The position numbers and the translations under genes are program-made. Shown piece after piece: positions 9,485 through 19,620 of a stretch of 64,000 bases of DNA (position 1 is the stretch's first letter; every line of letters begins with the position of its first letter). Below the pieces are notes generated by a model. The model searched no databases. It was not told the origin of the DNA and saw nothing but the letters and a program-made list of their open reading frames with translations. Source of the DNA: DATKFM01 sp963810485 (lineage in GTDB: Bacteria > Pseudomonadota > Alphaproteobacteria > Dongiales > Dongiaceae); NCBI GenBank assembly GCA_963810485.1, contig CAWENQ010000006.1, positions 1 to 64,000 on the forward strand, given 5' to 3'.

Positions 9485-9534
9485 CATTCGCTGAACGCGA
9501 ATGCGGCATCCCTCTCCCGCTCCGCGGGCGAGGG
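9485..9534. repeat. REP-like paired hairpins
   Basis: CATTCGC (9,485-9,491) pairs with GCGAATG (9,497-9,503). CCCTCTCCCGC (9,510-9,520) pairs with GCGGGCGAGGG (9,524-9,534) with one mismatch. The CCCTCACCCC...CCCTCTCCCGC style is that of widespread proteobacterial repetitive extragenic palindromes. The rest of the 302-bp gap 9,268-9,569 shows no gene. Confidence 0.55.
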
Positions 9535-9569
9535 GACAAACTGGGCTTTGAGGCAATCGGAGAGGTAGG

Positions 9570-10131
9570 CTACCGCCCCACCGGCTCCACATTCTTCCGG
9601 TAGAACTCCGCCCGCCCGACATAGTGATCGACCGTCGCGCCGATCATGTCCCACTCCGCCGGCTTCAATTCCCGCATCAGCTTGGCCGGCGTGCCGGCCC
9701 AGAGTTCGCCGGTCTTGATGCGCTTGCCCGGAGTCAGCACGGCGCCGGCCGCCAGCATGCCGTTGGATTCTATCACGCAGCCATCCATTACCATCGCCTT
9801 CATGCCGACGAAGGCGCGGTTCTCGAGCAGGCAGCCATGGATCATGGCGAGATGTCCGACGGTGACCTCGTCGCCGATGACCGTCGCATAACCCAGCGCG
9901 CCGCGGCTGCCGTCCGGCTGGCCATTCACATGGATGACCGTGCCGTCCTGGATGTTGGTGCGCTTGCCGATCTTGATCAGATTGCCGTCGCCGCGCAGCG
10001 TGCAGCCGAACCAGATGCCGCTGCCTTCGCCGATTTCCACATCGCCGATGATCGCCGCCGTGTGCGCAATGAAGACGTCCGGCGGCAATGCGCGGCTTGT
10101 AGTTGCCGAAGGTGAGGATGGTCGGCTTCAC
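9570..10131 (-). CDS. Gamma-carbonic anhydrase-like hexapeptide-repeat protein (one frameshift)
   Basis: A YrdA/PaaY-type left-handed beta-helix protein, related to gamma-carbonic anhydrases. Repeated [LIV]GxxxxI hexapeptides run from FIAHTAAIIGDVEIGEGSGIW to AGAVLTPGKRIK. His residues at IHVNG, VGHLAMIHGC match the family metal-site pattern. The ATG at 10,131 gives MKPTILTFGNYKPRIA, the usual N-terminus, but the frame must shift near 10,090 to reach PPDVFIAH. It starts 13 bp downstream of argC, so the two are likely cotranscribed. Enzymatic activity is not assured in this family. Confidence 0.8.
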
Positions 10132-10144
10132 GATCGTACGGCTA

Positions 10145-11194
10145 TCACGGGAACAGCGGTTCCTGCTCCAGCGCCGTGGTCTCGGCGATGCCGCACATGA
10201 CGTTCATGTTCTGCACCGCCTGGCCCGACGCGCCCTTCACCAGATTGTCGATCGCCGACATCAGGATGGCCCGGCCGGGCACGCGGTCGGCGAAGACATT
10301 CATCACGCAATGGTTCGAGCCCCGCACATGGCGCGTCGCCGGCGCCTGCCCGTTGGGCAGCAGCCGCACGAAAGGCTCGTCCTTGTATTTCGCCGCCAGG
10401 GTGTCCCGCAGCCCTTCGGCGGTGGCGCCATTGTTCAGCTTCACATAGATCGAGGACAGGATGCCGCGGCTCATCGGCATCAGATGCGGCGTGAAATTGA
10501 CCACCACCGGCTTCTTCGCCGCCGCGCTCAGCTCCTGCTCGATCTCAGCCACATGGCGATGGCCGGCGATGCCATAGGCATGGATGCCCTCGCTGACCTC
10601 GGCGTAGAGGCTGCCCTGCTTGGCGTCGCGCCCGGCGCCGCTCACACCCGACTTCGCGTCGATGATGATGTCCGCTGCCTGGATTTCTCCTGAGGCCAGC
10701 AGCGGAATCAGCGGCAGCGCCGCCGAGGTGGGATAGCATCCGGGATTGGCCACCAGCCGCGCTGACTTGATCGCCGGACGCGCCAGCTCGGTAAGGCCAT
10801 ACACGGCCTCCTTCTGCAGGTCCGGCGCCTTGTGCTCATGGCCGAACCACTGGGCGTAGCTGGCGACATCGGCCAGCCGGAAATCGTTCGACAGGTCGAT
10901 CACCTTCAGATCCCGCGGCAGCTTGGCGATGACCTCCTGAGTCGTGCCATGGGGCAGCGCACAGAACACCATGTCGATGCCGGACCAATCCGCCTCATCG
11001 ATCTTGATCAGCGTCGGCAGCTTCAGATGGCCGAGATGGGGAAACACCTCGGCCAGGGGCTTGCCGGCTTGGCGGTCGGCGGTCAGCAGACGGATCTCCA
11101 CCTGCGGATGGCGGGACAGCAGGCGCACCAGCTCGGCGCCTGTATAGCCGCTCGCTCCCAGGATTCCGACCCGAATTCTGTTCGTACCCGCCAT
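10145..11194 (-). CDS. argC: N-acetyl-gamma-glutamyl-phosphate reductase
   Basis: Third step of arginine synthesis: NADPH reduction of N-acetylglutamyl phosphate to the semialdehyde. The 349-residue protein has the Rossmann GASGYTGAELVRLL motif near residues 13-26. The nucleophile Cys is in NPGCYPTSA (about residue 155), and GHRHVAEIEQEL is also typical. I start at the ATG at 11,194, because the residues from an upstream in-frame ATG (11,239) do not resemble ArgC. Intact. Confidence 0.95.
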   Translation of the reverse strand: MAGTNRIRVGILGASGYTGAELVRLLSRHPQVEIRLLTADRQAGKPLAEVFPHLGHLKLPTLIKIDEADWSGIDMVFCALPHGTTQEVIAKLPRDLKVIDLSNDFRLADVASYAQWFGHEHKAPDLQKEAVYGLTELARPAIKSARLVANPGCYPTSAALPLIPLLASGEIQAADIIIDAKSGVSGAGRDAKQGSLYAEVSEGIHAYGIAGHRHVAEIEQELSAAAKKPVVVNFTPHLMPMSRGILSSIYVKLNNGATAEGLRDTLAAKYKDEPFVRLLPNGQAPATRHVRGSNHCVMNVFADRVPGRAILMSAIDNLVKGASGQAVQNMNVMCGIAETTALEQEPLFP

Positions 11195-11298
11195 CTTCAG
11201 GACTTTCTTAGAGGCCGCGCCGGAAAGCCCGGTGCTCAATAGTGTTTTCCGCGTTTTCCGGCGGCCCTGTCAATGCGTAGTTGGGCCCCGGGGCCGGC

Positions 11299-11947
11299 TT
11301 AGTCGGTATCCAGATTGTTGTAGGCGCCGGTCGCCGGATCGAACGCCATCAGGTGGCCGCTATGAATATCGAAGTACCAGCCATGGACGCTGAGCTTGCC
11401 CGCCTCCTCCCGTTCCACGATCCAGGGGAATGTCCTGATATTCTCCAGCGACACCTTGATGTTCTCCAGTTCGCCGAATTTTTGGCGGCTCAGCTCGGAA
11501 GTCATGGACACGGGCGTTGACCGCTGTACGGGCGCGTTCGGCGATCGCCATCCATGTGGCGATGAAGTCGCTGCCCATAGCCGCGGTTTCCGCTTCGTTC
11601 AACAGCGCGCGGACTCCGCCGCAGGCGGCATGGCCCAGAACGATGATATGCTCGACCTGCAGGGTCTTGACGGCGAATTCCAGGGCGGCGCTGGTGCCGT
11701 GGGAACGGCTGTCGGGCGCGTAAGGCGGCACCAGGTTGGCCACATTGCGCAGCATGAAGATCTCGCCGGGCCCGGCGCCGGTGATCAGCATCGGATCGAC
11801 CCGGGCATCGCAGCAACCGATGACCATCACCTTCGGCGACTGGCCGCGCCAGGCCAGCGCCTGAAACAGGGCCTGGTGTTTGACGTAGTAGTTGCGGCGG
11901 AAGTTCTTGAACCCGGTCAACAGGCGCTCGATCGTCGGCGAAGGCAT
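11299..11947 (-). CDS. Beta-carbonic anhydrase (one frameshift)
   Basis: Zinc enzyme interconverting CO2 and bicarbonate. Zinc-site residues are Cys45 and Asp47 in the CCDAR motif, and His106 and Cys109 in GHAACGG. The C-terminal part, from SELSRQKFGELENIKVSLENIRTFPW (in two pieces) to a VHGWYFDIHSG beta hairpin, lies in a different frame, with the shift near 11,505. The joined protein is ~215 residues, the usual length. It lies 104 bp upstream of argC on the same strand. All catalytic residues are present, so the shift is probably a sequence error. Confidence 0.88.
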
Positions 11948-12156
11948 GGCGGCGGTCTACTCCATTCTGGTACTCCCCGTGCTAGCTACACGGCCTGCCA
12001 GCAATGTCAAAGGCCTAGGCCCCCGGGTTTGATTCAGCCGAACCGCCGCTCACGGCAATCCAGAGTGGCATTAACCATCTTTGCTGACGCGGCATTAAGG
12101 CTGGCGAGCCTTTAATTCCCGGGGATTCCCCAACCGCAATCGGAGCCTGGCCCGCG

Positions 12157-12606
12157 ATGAAAAGGTGGCGCGCATTTGCTTGTCAGTGCTGGCGGCGACC
12201 GGCCGCTGGCCTGCGCGATGCTGGCGCCTGGTCGCGCGATGACAGCGGCGCCAGCGCCGTGGAATTCGCCTTGGTCTCGCCGCTGCTGATCGGCCTGCTT
12301 CTGGGGGTCATCGAGTATGGCTCACTGGCCATGGTGCAGATGCGGATGAACGACACGGCGCGCGATACCGCCCGCCGGCTTGCCGTGCACGATCTGGGGT
12401 CGGAGGTCGCCGGTGAGAAATTTGCATTGGCGCAGCTCGCGGATTGGGACGCCGCCTTCCGGGCGCAGGTCACATTGCCCAAGTTCCCGGAACGCGACAT
12501 CGCGGTCGTGATCAGAGTCTCCATGCAGGATGCCGCGATCATGAATCTCGTGAATTTCGGCATGGAAGGCGACATGGTCGCCGAGGTTCACATGGTGATG
12601 GAATGA
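12157..12606 (+). CDS. TadE-like pilus-assembly protein
   Basis: A 149-residue protein with the TadE signature. A short basic N-terminus is followed by DDSGASAVEFALVSPLLIGLLLGVIEYG, i.e. the conserved Glu-containing transmembrane helix at about residues 30-58. A periplasmic domain follows. TadE is a minor pseudopilin in Flp/Tad pilus systems. It overlaps the next gene by 4 bp (ATGA). No tadA/B/C, prepilin or secretin gene is near, so this pair is separated from any main tad locus. Confidence 0.8.
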   Translation: MKRWRAFACQCWRRPAAGLRDAGAWSRDDSGASAVEFALVSPLLIGLLLGVIEYGSLAMVQMRMNDTARDTARRLAVHDLGSEVAGEKFALAQLADWDAAFRAQVTLPKFPERDIAVVIRVSMQDAAIMNLVNFGMEGDMVAEVHMVME

Positions 12607-13301
12607 CGGCTCTCGGCATCGCCGTCGGGATGCGGTGCGTGCCTTCGTTTGTGCGTGACGAGAGGGGCAGCGTTCTTCCGCTCGTCGGCCTCTGCATGCT
12701 GGTGACTTTCGTCGTCGGCGCCATTGTCATCGATCTCGGCTATCAGGAAGCGCTCCGCTCACAGATGACGGCGGCGGCCGACGCGGCGGCGCTCGCCGCC
12801 GTGATCGAGCTGCCGTACAAGGAAAAGGCAACCGATGCCGCGTTGCGCTACGCGGAGAAGAACATGCCCGAGGTGGCAAACGGCCGTGTCCTCTACAAGG
12901 ATGACATCGAGTTCGGCCACTGGGACCGGAAGCACCGCAGTTTCTACGACGGCGGAAAGCCCATCAACGCCGTGCGGGTCACCCTCCGTCGCAGCGCCAA
13001 GAACGGCAACGCCGCCCCGACCTTTTTTCTCCACCTCTTTGGCGCGCGCGAGGCCGATATCACGATCCAATCGCTGGCAGGCATTGTCGTCCCCTTGATC
13101 GACTACTCGGACGATCCCGGCCTGCTTTCAGAGGCGGAGCGGAGGAAGATCGCGGAGATGAGCGAGGACGTCGAGGAAGAGAACAAGGAGCGCATGTGGG
13201 ACAATGTCACCAAGCGCTATGACCGCAGCAAGGAAATGACCGCTGACGAGACCGAGAGATTCCTCGTCGAGAATTACGGCCAGCCGGCGCTGCTGAAGTA
13301 G
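12603..13301 (+). CDS. TadG-like membrane-anchored protein
   Basis: A 232-residue protein. The N-terminal helix contains DERGSVLPLVGLCMLVTFVVGAIVIDLG, followed by QMTAAADAAALAAV. This is the putative Flp-pilus-assembly TadE/G-like domain, with the Ala-rich TAADAAALA motif. TadG proteins normally carry a large C-terminal vWA domain, which is absent here. The last ~60 residues are acidic and charged (SEAERRKIAEMSEDVEEENKE in part). It overlaps tadE by 4 bp, implying translational coupling. Probably exported and anchored in the inner membrane. Confidence 0.72.
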   Translation: MTALGIAVGMRCVPSFVRDERGSVLPLVGLCMLVTFVVGAIVIDLGYQEALRSQMTAAADAAALAAVIELPYKEKATDAALRYAEKNMPEVANGRVLYKDDIEFGHWDRKHRSFYDGGKPINAVRVTLRRSAKNGNAAPTFFLHLFGAREADITIQSLAGIVVPLIDYSDDPGLLSEAERRKIAEMSEDVEEENKERMWDNVTKRYDRSKEMTADETERFLVENYGQPALLK

Positions 13302-13585
13302 CTCAACCCCCGAGCAGCGGCCCGCACGACAATCCGGCCCAATGGCGCCGCCATATGCAATTTGGTCTCCGCGCAAGGGCCGGCCTGCTCAAATTTCATA
13401 AGCACCGTGCAGAACTTACAGGAGATCGCCGCCGGGCAAGATCATTTCGGCATGCGGTATGCTATCATTTCTTATTATTGGCATCGCGCCGGAGTACCCT
13501 ACAGTTAGGCAACGAACCGCTATCGCAGACGCTGCGCCAGGCCAGGGGTGCGCCGGCTGTCTTGCGGTCCAGGGGGCGTGGCTTT

Positions 13586-16395
13586 GTGTCTTCACTGACA
13601 GCGGGCAGATCTGGCAGCCGGTTCCCGTCGCCGCACGTCGTTGCGCGAGGTGCGGCGGTCTTGGCCGCTGTTGTCGCGCTTGCCGTCCTCGCCGGCTGGA
13701 TCGGCGACATGCCGGCCCTCAAATCCGTCTTCCCCGGCTATGCACCGATGAAGCCGAATACGGCGCTGTCGATCTTGCTGGCAGCAATCTCGCTCTGGCT
13801 GGCGGCAAGCGACGGGGCTGACGACGGGATATCGGCGGCGCACCGGATTCCCGCTCTCGCCGCGGCGGCCATCGCAGGGCTGACGTTAGCCGAATATGCG
13901 AGCGGCTTCGATCTGCACATCGATCAACTGTTGTTCGCCGACACCGACCCCCTGTCGCTGCCCTATCCCGGCCGAATGTCGGCGCCGACGGCGCTGTGCC
14001 TGGCGATGTTCGGCATCGCGATGTCGTTGCCGCGGCGCTCGGAACCGTCGATCAATGCCGCATTCGGCGCGCTTTACGCGCTGGCCATCGTCATCTGTCT
14101 GCTGGCGCTGGTCGGCTTTCTCTACGGCGCGCCGACGCTCTACCGGCCCCGGCCCAACATGTCGATCGCTATCCATACGGCGGTGACCCTGCTCATCCTC
14201 ATGATCGGCGCCATGGCGACGCGGCCGGATGTCGGTTTCTATGCGCTCGTCAGCTCGCCCTCCACCGGCGGCATGATCGCCCGGCGGATGCTGCCGGCGG
14301 TGATTGCGCTGCCACTGATCCTCGGCTGGATCGTTCTTCGCGTGCATGCGATCGAGCTGTTCGACGAGCCGACCGCGTTCGGGCTGATCGCGTTTGTCAG
14401 CACCGCGGCGCTGACTGCGGTCGTGTGGTTCACCTGCCAGCGTCTGGTGAACATCGATACGGAGCGCCGGGACTCGGGGGCTTCCCTGCGCGCCACCGAA
14501 GCGGTGTTCACCAGCTTTGCCCAGAACGCGCCGGTCGCGATGTACATGAAGGACATCAACGGCGCCTATATCTTCCACAATCGCGAGGGCGAGCGGGTCT
14601 ATGGACTTCTCGACAATGCGCTGCGCGGCAAGACGGCGCGGGACATCCACACCGCCGGCGAAGCGACGGAGATCGAGGCGCTGGACCGCCAGGTGATCGA
14701 ACTTCGGGAAAACCCGTGACGGCCGAACGGCACAATGCCCGGCTTTCTGACTACGAATGGGTGTCGATCACGAAGTTTCCGGTGCGCGATCACTCGGGCC
14801 AGGTCGTCGGCATCGGCGGCTTCGACATCGATATCACCAAGGAAAGACGGGGCGCCGCCGCGCTGCGCGCAAGCGAGGAGAGCCTGCGCACCAGCGAAGC
14901 CCGATACCGGCATGTGGTCGATCTGATCCACGAAGCCATCTGGATCCATTACGAAGGCAAGATCCTGTTCGCCAATCCCGCCGCGGCTGAGCTCTTCGGC
15001 GCGCCCACAGCGGACGCCCTGATCGGCAAGTCGATCTTTTCGCTCCTGCATCCCGACGACCGGGAATTGGCGCAGGACCGGACGCGGCTGATGACACGGG
15101 AGAAGCAGCCCGTCCCCGGCGCGGAGATGCGGGTCGTCGCCCTGGACGGCAGCGCCAAGATCGCCAAGCTGGACCCGATTCCCTTCGAGCAGGACGGGAA
15201 GATCTACATCCTCACGGCCGGCCGCGATGTGACCGAACAGCGCGAGACGGAAGCGCAGCTCCGGCAAACGCAGAAACTGGAGGCGGTCGGCAAGCTGACC
15301 GGCGGCATCGCCCACGATTTCAACAATCTGCTGCTGGTGATCATGGGCAGCCTGGAAGCGGCGCTGGAGCGGCCGCAGAGCCAGATCCGCTCACTGCTGG
15401 AGAACGCGCTGAAGGCATCCCAGCGCGGTGCTGCCCTGGTGCAAAAGCTGTTGGCCTTCTCGCGGCGGCAGGCGCTGCAGCCGGAAGTCCTGCACATCAA
15501 CGCCCTCACCAACGAGATGGTGGATCTGCTGAGCCGCACTCTGGGTACCGAGATCGAAATCGCCCGCGTCTTGCATGACGGGCTCTGGCCGGCCTTCGCC
15601 GATCGCAGCCAGGTCGAGAACGCCCTGCTCAACCTCGCCATCAATGCCCGCGACGCCATGCCCGGCGGCGGCAAGCTCACCATCGAGACCGACAATGTTC
15701 ACCTGGACGACGCCTATGCCGCGCAGCACAGCGAGATGGCGCCCGGCGACTATGTGATGCTGGCGGTCACCGACACCGGCACCGGCATGACGGCAGACGT
15801 TCTCGAGCGCGCGCTCGAACCCTTCTTTACGACCAAGGATGCCGGCAAGGGCAGCGGCCTGGGCCTCAGCATGATCTACGGCTTCGCCAAGCAGTCCCGC
15901 GGCCATGTGAAAATCTATAGCGAGGTCGGCCATGGCACGACTGTCAGCCTCTATCTGCCCCGTCATGGGAAGGAGGGCCCGTCGGCGGCGAAACCGATAG
16001 ATCCGGAGGCCGAAGCCCCCCGTGGCAGTGAAACCATCCTGCTGGTGGAGGACGATGCCCAGGTCATGGATCTCGTGACCACCCAGATGGAATCCCTGGG
16101 CTATCGCGTGCTCGCCGCGGCCAACGGTCCCGATGCGCTGAAGATCCTCGCCGAGGAGAGCTCGGTCGCGCTGCTGTTTACCGATATCGTGATGCCCGGC
16201 GGTATGAACGGCCGGCAGCTCGCCCATGCCGCCCTGCAGATACGGCCCGGAATCAAGATCCTCTACACTTCAGGCCACACCCAGAACGCCATCGTGCATC
16301 AGGGCAAGCTGGATCAGGGCGTGCAGTATCTGGCCAAACCCTATCGCCGCAGCGAACTGGCGCAAAAACTGCGGCAGGTCCTGGATCGCGCCTGA
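13586..16395 (+). CDS. Membrane hybrid histidine kinase, PAS-PAS-HisKA-HATPase-REC (one frameshift)
   Basis: Sensor kinase of ~935 residues. The N-terminus has about eight hydrophobic segments (to ~14,440), then a PAS domain with NAPVAMYMKDINGAYIF. After a shift near 14,715 comes a second PAS with YRHVVDLIHEAIWIHYEGK. The HisKA H-box is KLTGGIAHDFNNLL, the HATPase has NLAINARDAMPGGG and GSGLGLSMIYGF, and the C-terminal receiver has ILLVEDD, FTDIVMPGG and a YLAKPYR lysine. I start at GTG 13,586, 9 nt after AGGGGG. The two halves fit without loss, suggesting a missing base in an A-run. No cognate regulator is adjacent. Confidence 0.88.
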
Positions 16396-16408
16396 CCGGC
16401 GGTGAAGC

Positions 16409-17401
16409 CTACAGCCAGCCTTTGCGGTAGAAATAGATCAACGGGATGATCGCCGAAATCGCCATCAGCCCGAGCGCCCAGGGATAGCCGCCGAGCCATT
16501 GCAGCTCCGGCATATATTCGAAGTTCATCCCATAGATGCTGGCGACCAAAGTCGGCGGCAGGAATACCACGGCCGCCACCGAGAAGATCTTGATGATGCC
16601 GTTCTGCTCGATATTGATCATGCCCAGCGTGGCATCCAGCAGGAAGTTGATCGTATGGGACTCGAAGGCCGCATGTTCGCCGAGCGACAGGATATCGTTG
16701 CGCGCCGATTTCAGCCGGACCCGCACATCCTTCAGCGTCTTCTCATTGGCGCCCTGAAGCGTTGCGGTGAGGAAGCTGATCAGCCGGGTCATCGACAGCA
16801 GGCTTTCGCGGATCGTGGACACCAGGTCGTCGTTGCGGCCGAGGTCGCGGATAACCTCCCGCAGATCCTGCTGCGGCCGGCGGCGGCGCCCCCCCTTGGT
16901 CTCTTCCCGGAAGATCGTGTGGGATACCCGGTCCAGGTCCTGGGCGGTCTTCTCCAGGATATCGGCGATCCGGTCGATGAAGGCCTCCAGCAGGCCGGTC
17001 AGCGCCTCCTCGCCGCAGGTGCAAGCCTCCGTGCCCCGCAGAAGCTTTTGGGCGTAGGTCGCGACCGGTCGCGGCTCCACATGCCGCAAGGTGATCAGCC
17101 CGCGCGGCGTCAGGATGAAAGTCATGCTGGCCCGCTCCGGCAGGGGCGCATCGGCATGGACCAGGATGGTCGCCGTCATGAAGCGGGCGCCACCTTCGAC
17201 ATAGAGCCGGTCGGACGGTTCGATCTCCTTGGCCTCTTCGGGCGTCGGCAGACTCAAGCCGTAGGCCTTCTCCACCTGAGTCCGTTCCTCGGCGGTCGGC
17301 GCCACCACATCGAGCCACAGCACATCGGCGGGCAGCGGCGCGCCCTTGATCTGCTCGGCCCGTTGAAATCGGCCATCGCGCAGCACATAGGCTTGGATCA
17401 C
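16409..17401 (-). CDS. CorA-family Mg2+/divalent-cation transporter
   Basis: Inner-membrane cation channel. The C-terminus has two transmembrane helices separated by the signature YGMNFEYMPEL loop. It is preceded by a long helical cytoplasmic domain with LMINIEQNGIIKIFSVAAVVFLPPTLVAS (in part) typical of CorA. The final residues are basic (YFYRKGWL), as usual. I choose a GTG at 17,401, where homology-like sequence (VIQAYVLRDGRF) begins; the longer frame from 17,581 has an implausible N-terminus. It diverges from the ABC operon at 17,680. Confidence 0.9.
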   Translation of the reverse strand: MIQAYVLRDGRFQRAEQIKGAPLPADVLWLDVVAPTAEERTQVEKAYGLSLPTPEEAKEIEPSDRLYVEGGARFMTATILVHADAPLPERASMTFILTPRGLITLRHVEPRPVATYAQKLLRGTEACTCGEEALTGLLEAFIDRIADILEKTAQDLDRVSHTIFREETKGGRRRRPQQDLREVIRDLGRNDDLVSTIRESLLSMTRLISFLTATLQGANEKTLKDVRVRLKSARNDILSLGEHAAFESHTINFLLDATLGMINIEQNGIIKIFSVAAVVFLPPTLVASIYGMNFEYMPELQWLGGYPWALGLMAISAIIPLIYFYRKGWL

Positions 17402-17553
17402 GGCGGTCTCGGCTCTTCCTGTTTCTCGTTCATGACAAGCGCCGGGGGCGCCGGCCGGTTCGTTAAGCCGGTGTTGTAGGTCCGAACCCTGAAGTGGGCA
17501 AGCTTCGGACTTGCGGCGCCGCGTGGCGGCCGCGACGGAGTTCCCGATTTCAA

Positions 17554-17564
17554 TTGTATGACAA
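17554..17564. promoter_or_regulatory. GntR/FadR-type operator candidate
   Basis: The palindrome TTGTATGACAA matches the published FadR-subfamily GntR consensus T-N-G-T-N3-A-C-N-A. It lies 116 bp upstream of the sugar ABC operon start and between that operon and corA. A near-identical site is at 27,777, in front of the epimerase gene. Confidence 0.5.
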
Positions 17565-17679
17565 ATAGTTCTTGACCCCATCGCGCCCGTCGGCTGTTTT
17601 ATTCGTCGGGAAAACTTGGCACCGCCGCCGAAATGCCGGAGTCCAACCGGCGAGGCCGGCGCTGTTTGGGAGGCAAGGC

Positions 17680-18462
17680 ATGGCGGCTGCCGCCGATTAC
17701 CGGTACGCGGTGCGTCTCGAAGACGTGTCCATGGCCTATGGCAACGTCGTCGCGCTGCGCAATATCAATTTCCAGGTCGGCGCCAACGAGATCGTCGGCC
17801 TGATCGGCGACAACGGCGCCGGCAAATCCACGCTGATCAAGATCATTACCGGCGTGCAGAAGCCGACCGCCGGCCGGCTCTATATCCGTGATCGGCACAT
17901 CCCCTGGTCCGACTATTCCGTCCGCCGCGCGCACGACCTGCGCATCGAAACCGTCTATCAGGAAAAATCCCTGGGTGAGAAGCAGCCGCTGTGGCGGAAC
18001 TTCTTCGCCGGCCGCCAGATCACCAACCGCTGGGGCTTCATCGACGTCAAAAAGGAAAAGGAAATCGCCAACAAGATTCTGCTGGAAACCATCGGCTTCC
18101 GCGGCGTGGGAATAAACGCGGACTCGACGGTCAGCAAGCTGTCGGGCGGCGAACGGCAGGGCGTCGCCATCGGCCGGGCCATGCATTTCGACGCCGACCT
18201 CATCGTGCTGGACGAGCCGACGGTCGCGCTGGCGCTCAAGGAAGTGCGCAAGGTGCTGGATTTCATCGAGCGCATTCGCAGCAGCGGCCGGGCCTGCATC
18301 TATATCGAGCACAACCTGGCCCATGTGCATGAGCTGGCAGACCGCCTGGTCGTCATCGACCGCGGTGAGATCGTGACCAACATCAAACGCGGCGAAATGA
18401 CCCTCCATGAGTTGACAGACCACCTGCTGTCCCTGCAGGCGAAGAAGGAGAGCGCGGCATGA
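17680..18462 (+). CDS. Sugar-type ABC transporter ATP-binding protein
   Basis: A single nucleotide-binding domain of 260 residues from the CUT2 (ribose/fructose) importer class, similar to FrcA. Walker A GDNGAGKST is at ~43-51, then the Q-loop in ETVYQEKS, signature LSGGERQGVAIGRAM, Walker B LIVLDEPT and the His switch IYIEHN. The ATG at 17,680 follows GGGAGG. Its stop overlaps the permease start by 4 bp. The signature after LSGGE reads RQG, usual for this class. It energises uptake with the permease and binding protein downstream. Confidence 0.93.
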   Translation: MAAAADYRYAVRLEDVSMAYGNVVALRNINFQVGANEIVGLIGDNGAGKSTLIKIITGVQKPTAGRLYIRDRHIPWSDYSVRRAHDLRIETVYQEKSLGEKQPLWRNFFAGRQITNRWGFIDVKKEKEIANKILLETIGFRGVGINADSTVSKLSGGERQGVAIGRAMHFDADLIVLDEPTVALALKEVRKVLDFIERIRSSGRACIYIEHNLAHVHELADRLVVIDRGEIVTNIKRGEMTLHELTDHLLSLQAKKESAA

Positions 18463-19586
18463 CGGCGGTGGGCCGGTATCGCCCCGCATCCCGCACGCCG
18501 CCGCTGGCGCGCCTGCTGGCGGCCGAGGGCGTGCCGATCCTGCTGGTGCTCATCGTCATCCTCATCGTGCTGATGATCATGGCGCCCAATGCCTTCCTCG
18601 GCTGGCGCACCTATGTCTCGGTCATGATCAACTACCAGCCGCAGATCATCTGCGTGCTCGGCCTGACGCTGGTGATCGCCGCCGGGGATATCGATCTCTC
18701 CTTCCCGTCCATCGTCACGCTGACCAGCCTGATCTTCGCCGCCTTCTATCGCTTCGATAACGTGTTCTGGCTGAGCTGGCTGGCGGAAGGTCACGCGCCC
18801 GAGGAGATCAAGATCCTGCAGGCCCAATATGCCTGGCTCGGCGTCATTGCCGCCATCGGCGTCGGCGCGCTTGCCGGGTTCATCAATGGCGTGCTGGTGG
18901 CGTGGGTCGGCATTCCCTCGATCATCGCCACCCTGGCCACCGCTTTCATCTGGCGCGGCATGGCCGTGTTTCTCGCCGCCGGAAAACAGTTCGCGCTCCG
19001 CGATTTCAACCAGACGACGCTCTGGGAATTCACCACCGGCCGCCTGTTCACCGGCCTGTTCAGCGGCGACGTGGTGCTGCGCAAGCCCGACGGCATACCC
19101 ATTCAAGCTGTCATCGTCATCGGCCTGGCGGTGCTGCTCTGGTTCATCCTCAACCGCCACCGCTTCGGCGAGGCGCTGCTGTTCATCGGCGACAACGCCA
19201 ATGTGGCGCGGGTGATGGGGATCGATGTCAAGACGACGCGCATCAAGCTATTCACGCTGATGGGCGCGCTCGCCGGTTTGGCCGGCATGTTCCTCACCAT
19301 GGAAACCGAGAATTTCACCACCACCCAGGGGCAGGGCATGCTCCTGGTGGTGATCGCCGCCGTGTTCATCGGCGGCACCTCGATCTTTGGCGGCTCCGGC
19401 ACCATCGTCGGCAGCTATATCGGGCTACTCATCGTCGTCATGCTGCAAATCGGCATGGTGGCCATGGGCCTGGGCGGCGATATCGCTGACATGGTGATCG
19501 GCCTGGTGTTCCTCGCGGCGGTCATCCTGCATATGCTGGTGGAACGGCCGGGGCGGCTGAAGGGACTTGGGTTCGGCAATCGATAA
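18459..19586 (+). CDS. Sugar-type ABC transporter permease
   Basis: A 375-residue membrane protein of the CUT2/BPD_transp_2 family. It has the family segments LTLVIAAGDIDLSFPSIV, AGFINGVLVAWVGIPSIIATLATA (in two parts) and FGGSGTIVGSYIG. There are roughly ten hydrophobic helices. A longer-than-usual loop at ~100-115 contains EGHAPEEIK. Translationally coupled to the ATPase gene (ATGA overlap). Probably works as a homodimer in the inner membrane. Confidence 0.92.
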   Translation: MTAVGRYRPASRTPPLARLLAAEGVPILLVLIVILIVLMIMAPNAFLGWRTYVSVMINYQPQIICVLGLTLVIAAGDIDLSFPSIVTLTSLIFAAFYRFDNVFWLSWLAEGHAPEEIKILQAQYAWLGVIAAIGVGALAGFINGVLVAWVGIPSIIATLATAFIWRGMAVFLAAGKQFALRDFNQTTLWEFTTGRLFTGLFSGDVVLRKPDGIPIQAVIVIGLAVLLWFILNRHRFGEALLFIGDNANVARVMGIDVKTTRIKLFTLMGALAGLAGMFLTMETENFTTTQGQGMLLVVIAAVFIGGTSIFGGSGTIVGSYIGLLIVVMLQIGMVAMGLGGDIADMVIGLVFLAAVILHMLVERPGRLKGLGFGNR

Positions 19587-19620
19587 CACTGCAACAATGA
19601 AACCTGACATGAGGAGGATC

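Noticed and set aside
12095..12113. Short AAGGCT/AGCCTT hairpin and TTAACC half-site before tadE
   Set aside because: The stem is only 6 bp and no full CtrA box (TTAA-N7-TTAAC) is present, so I do not call a terminator or operator.
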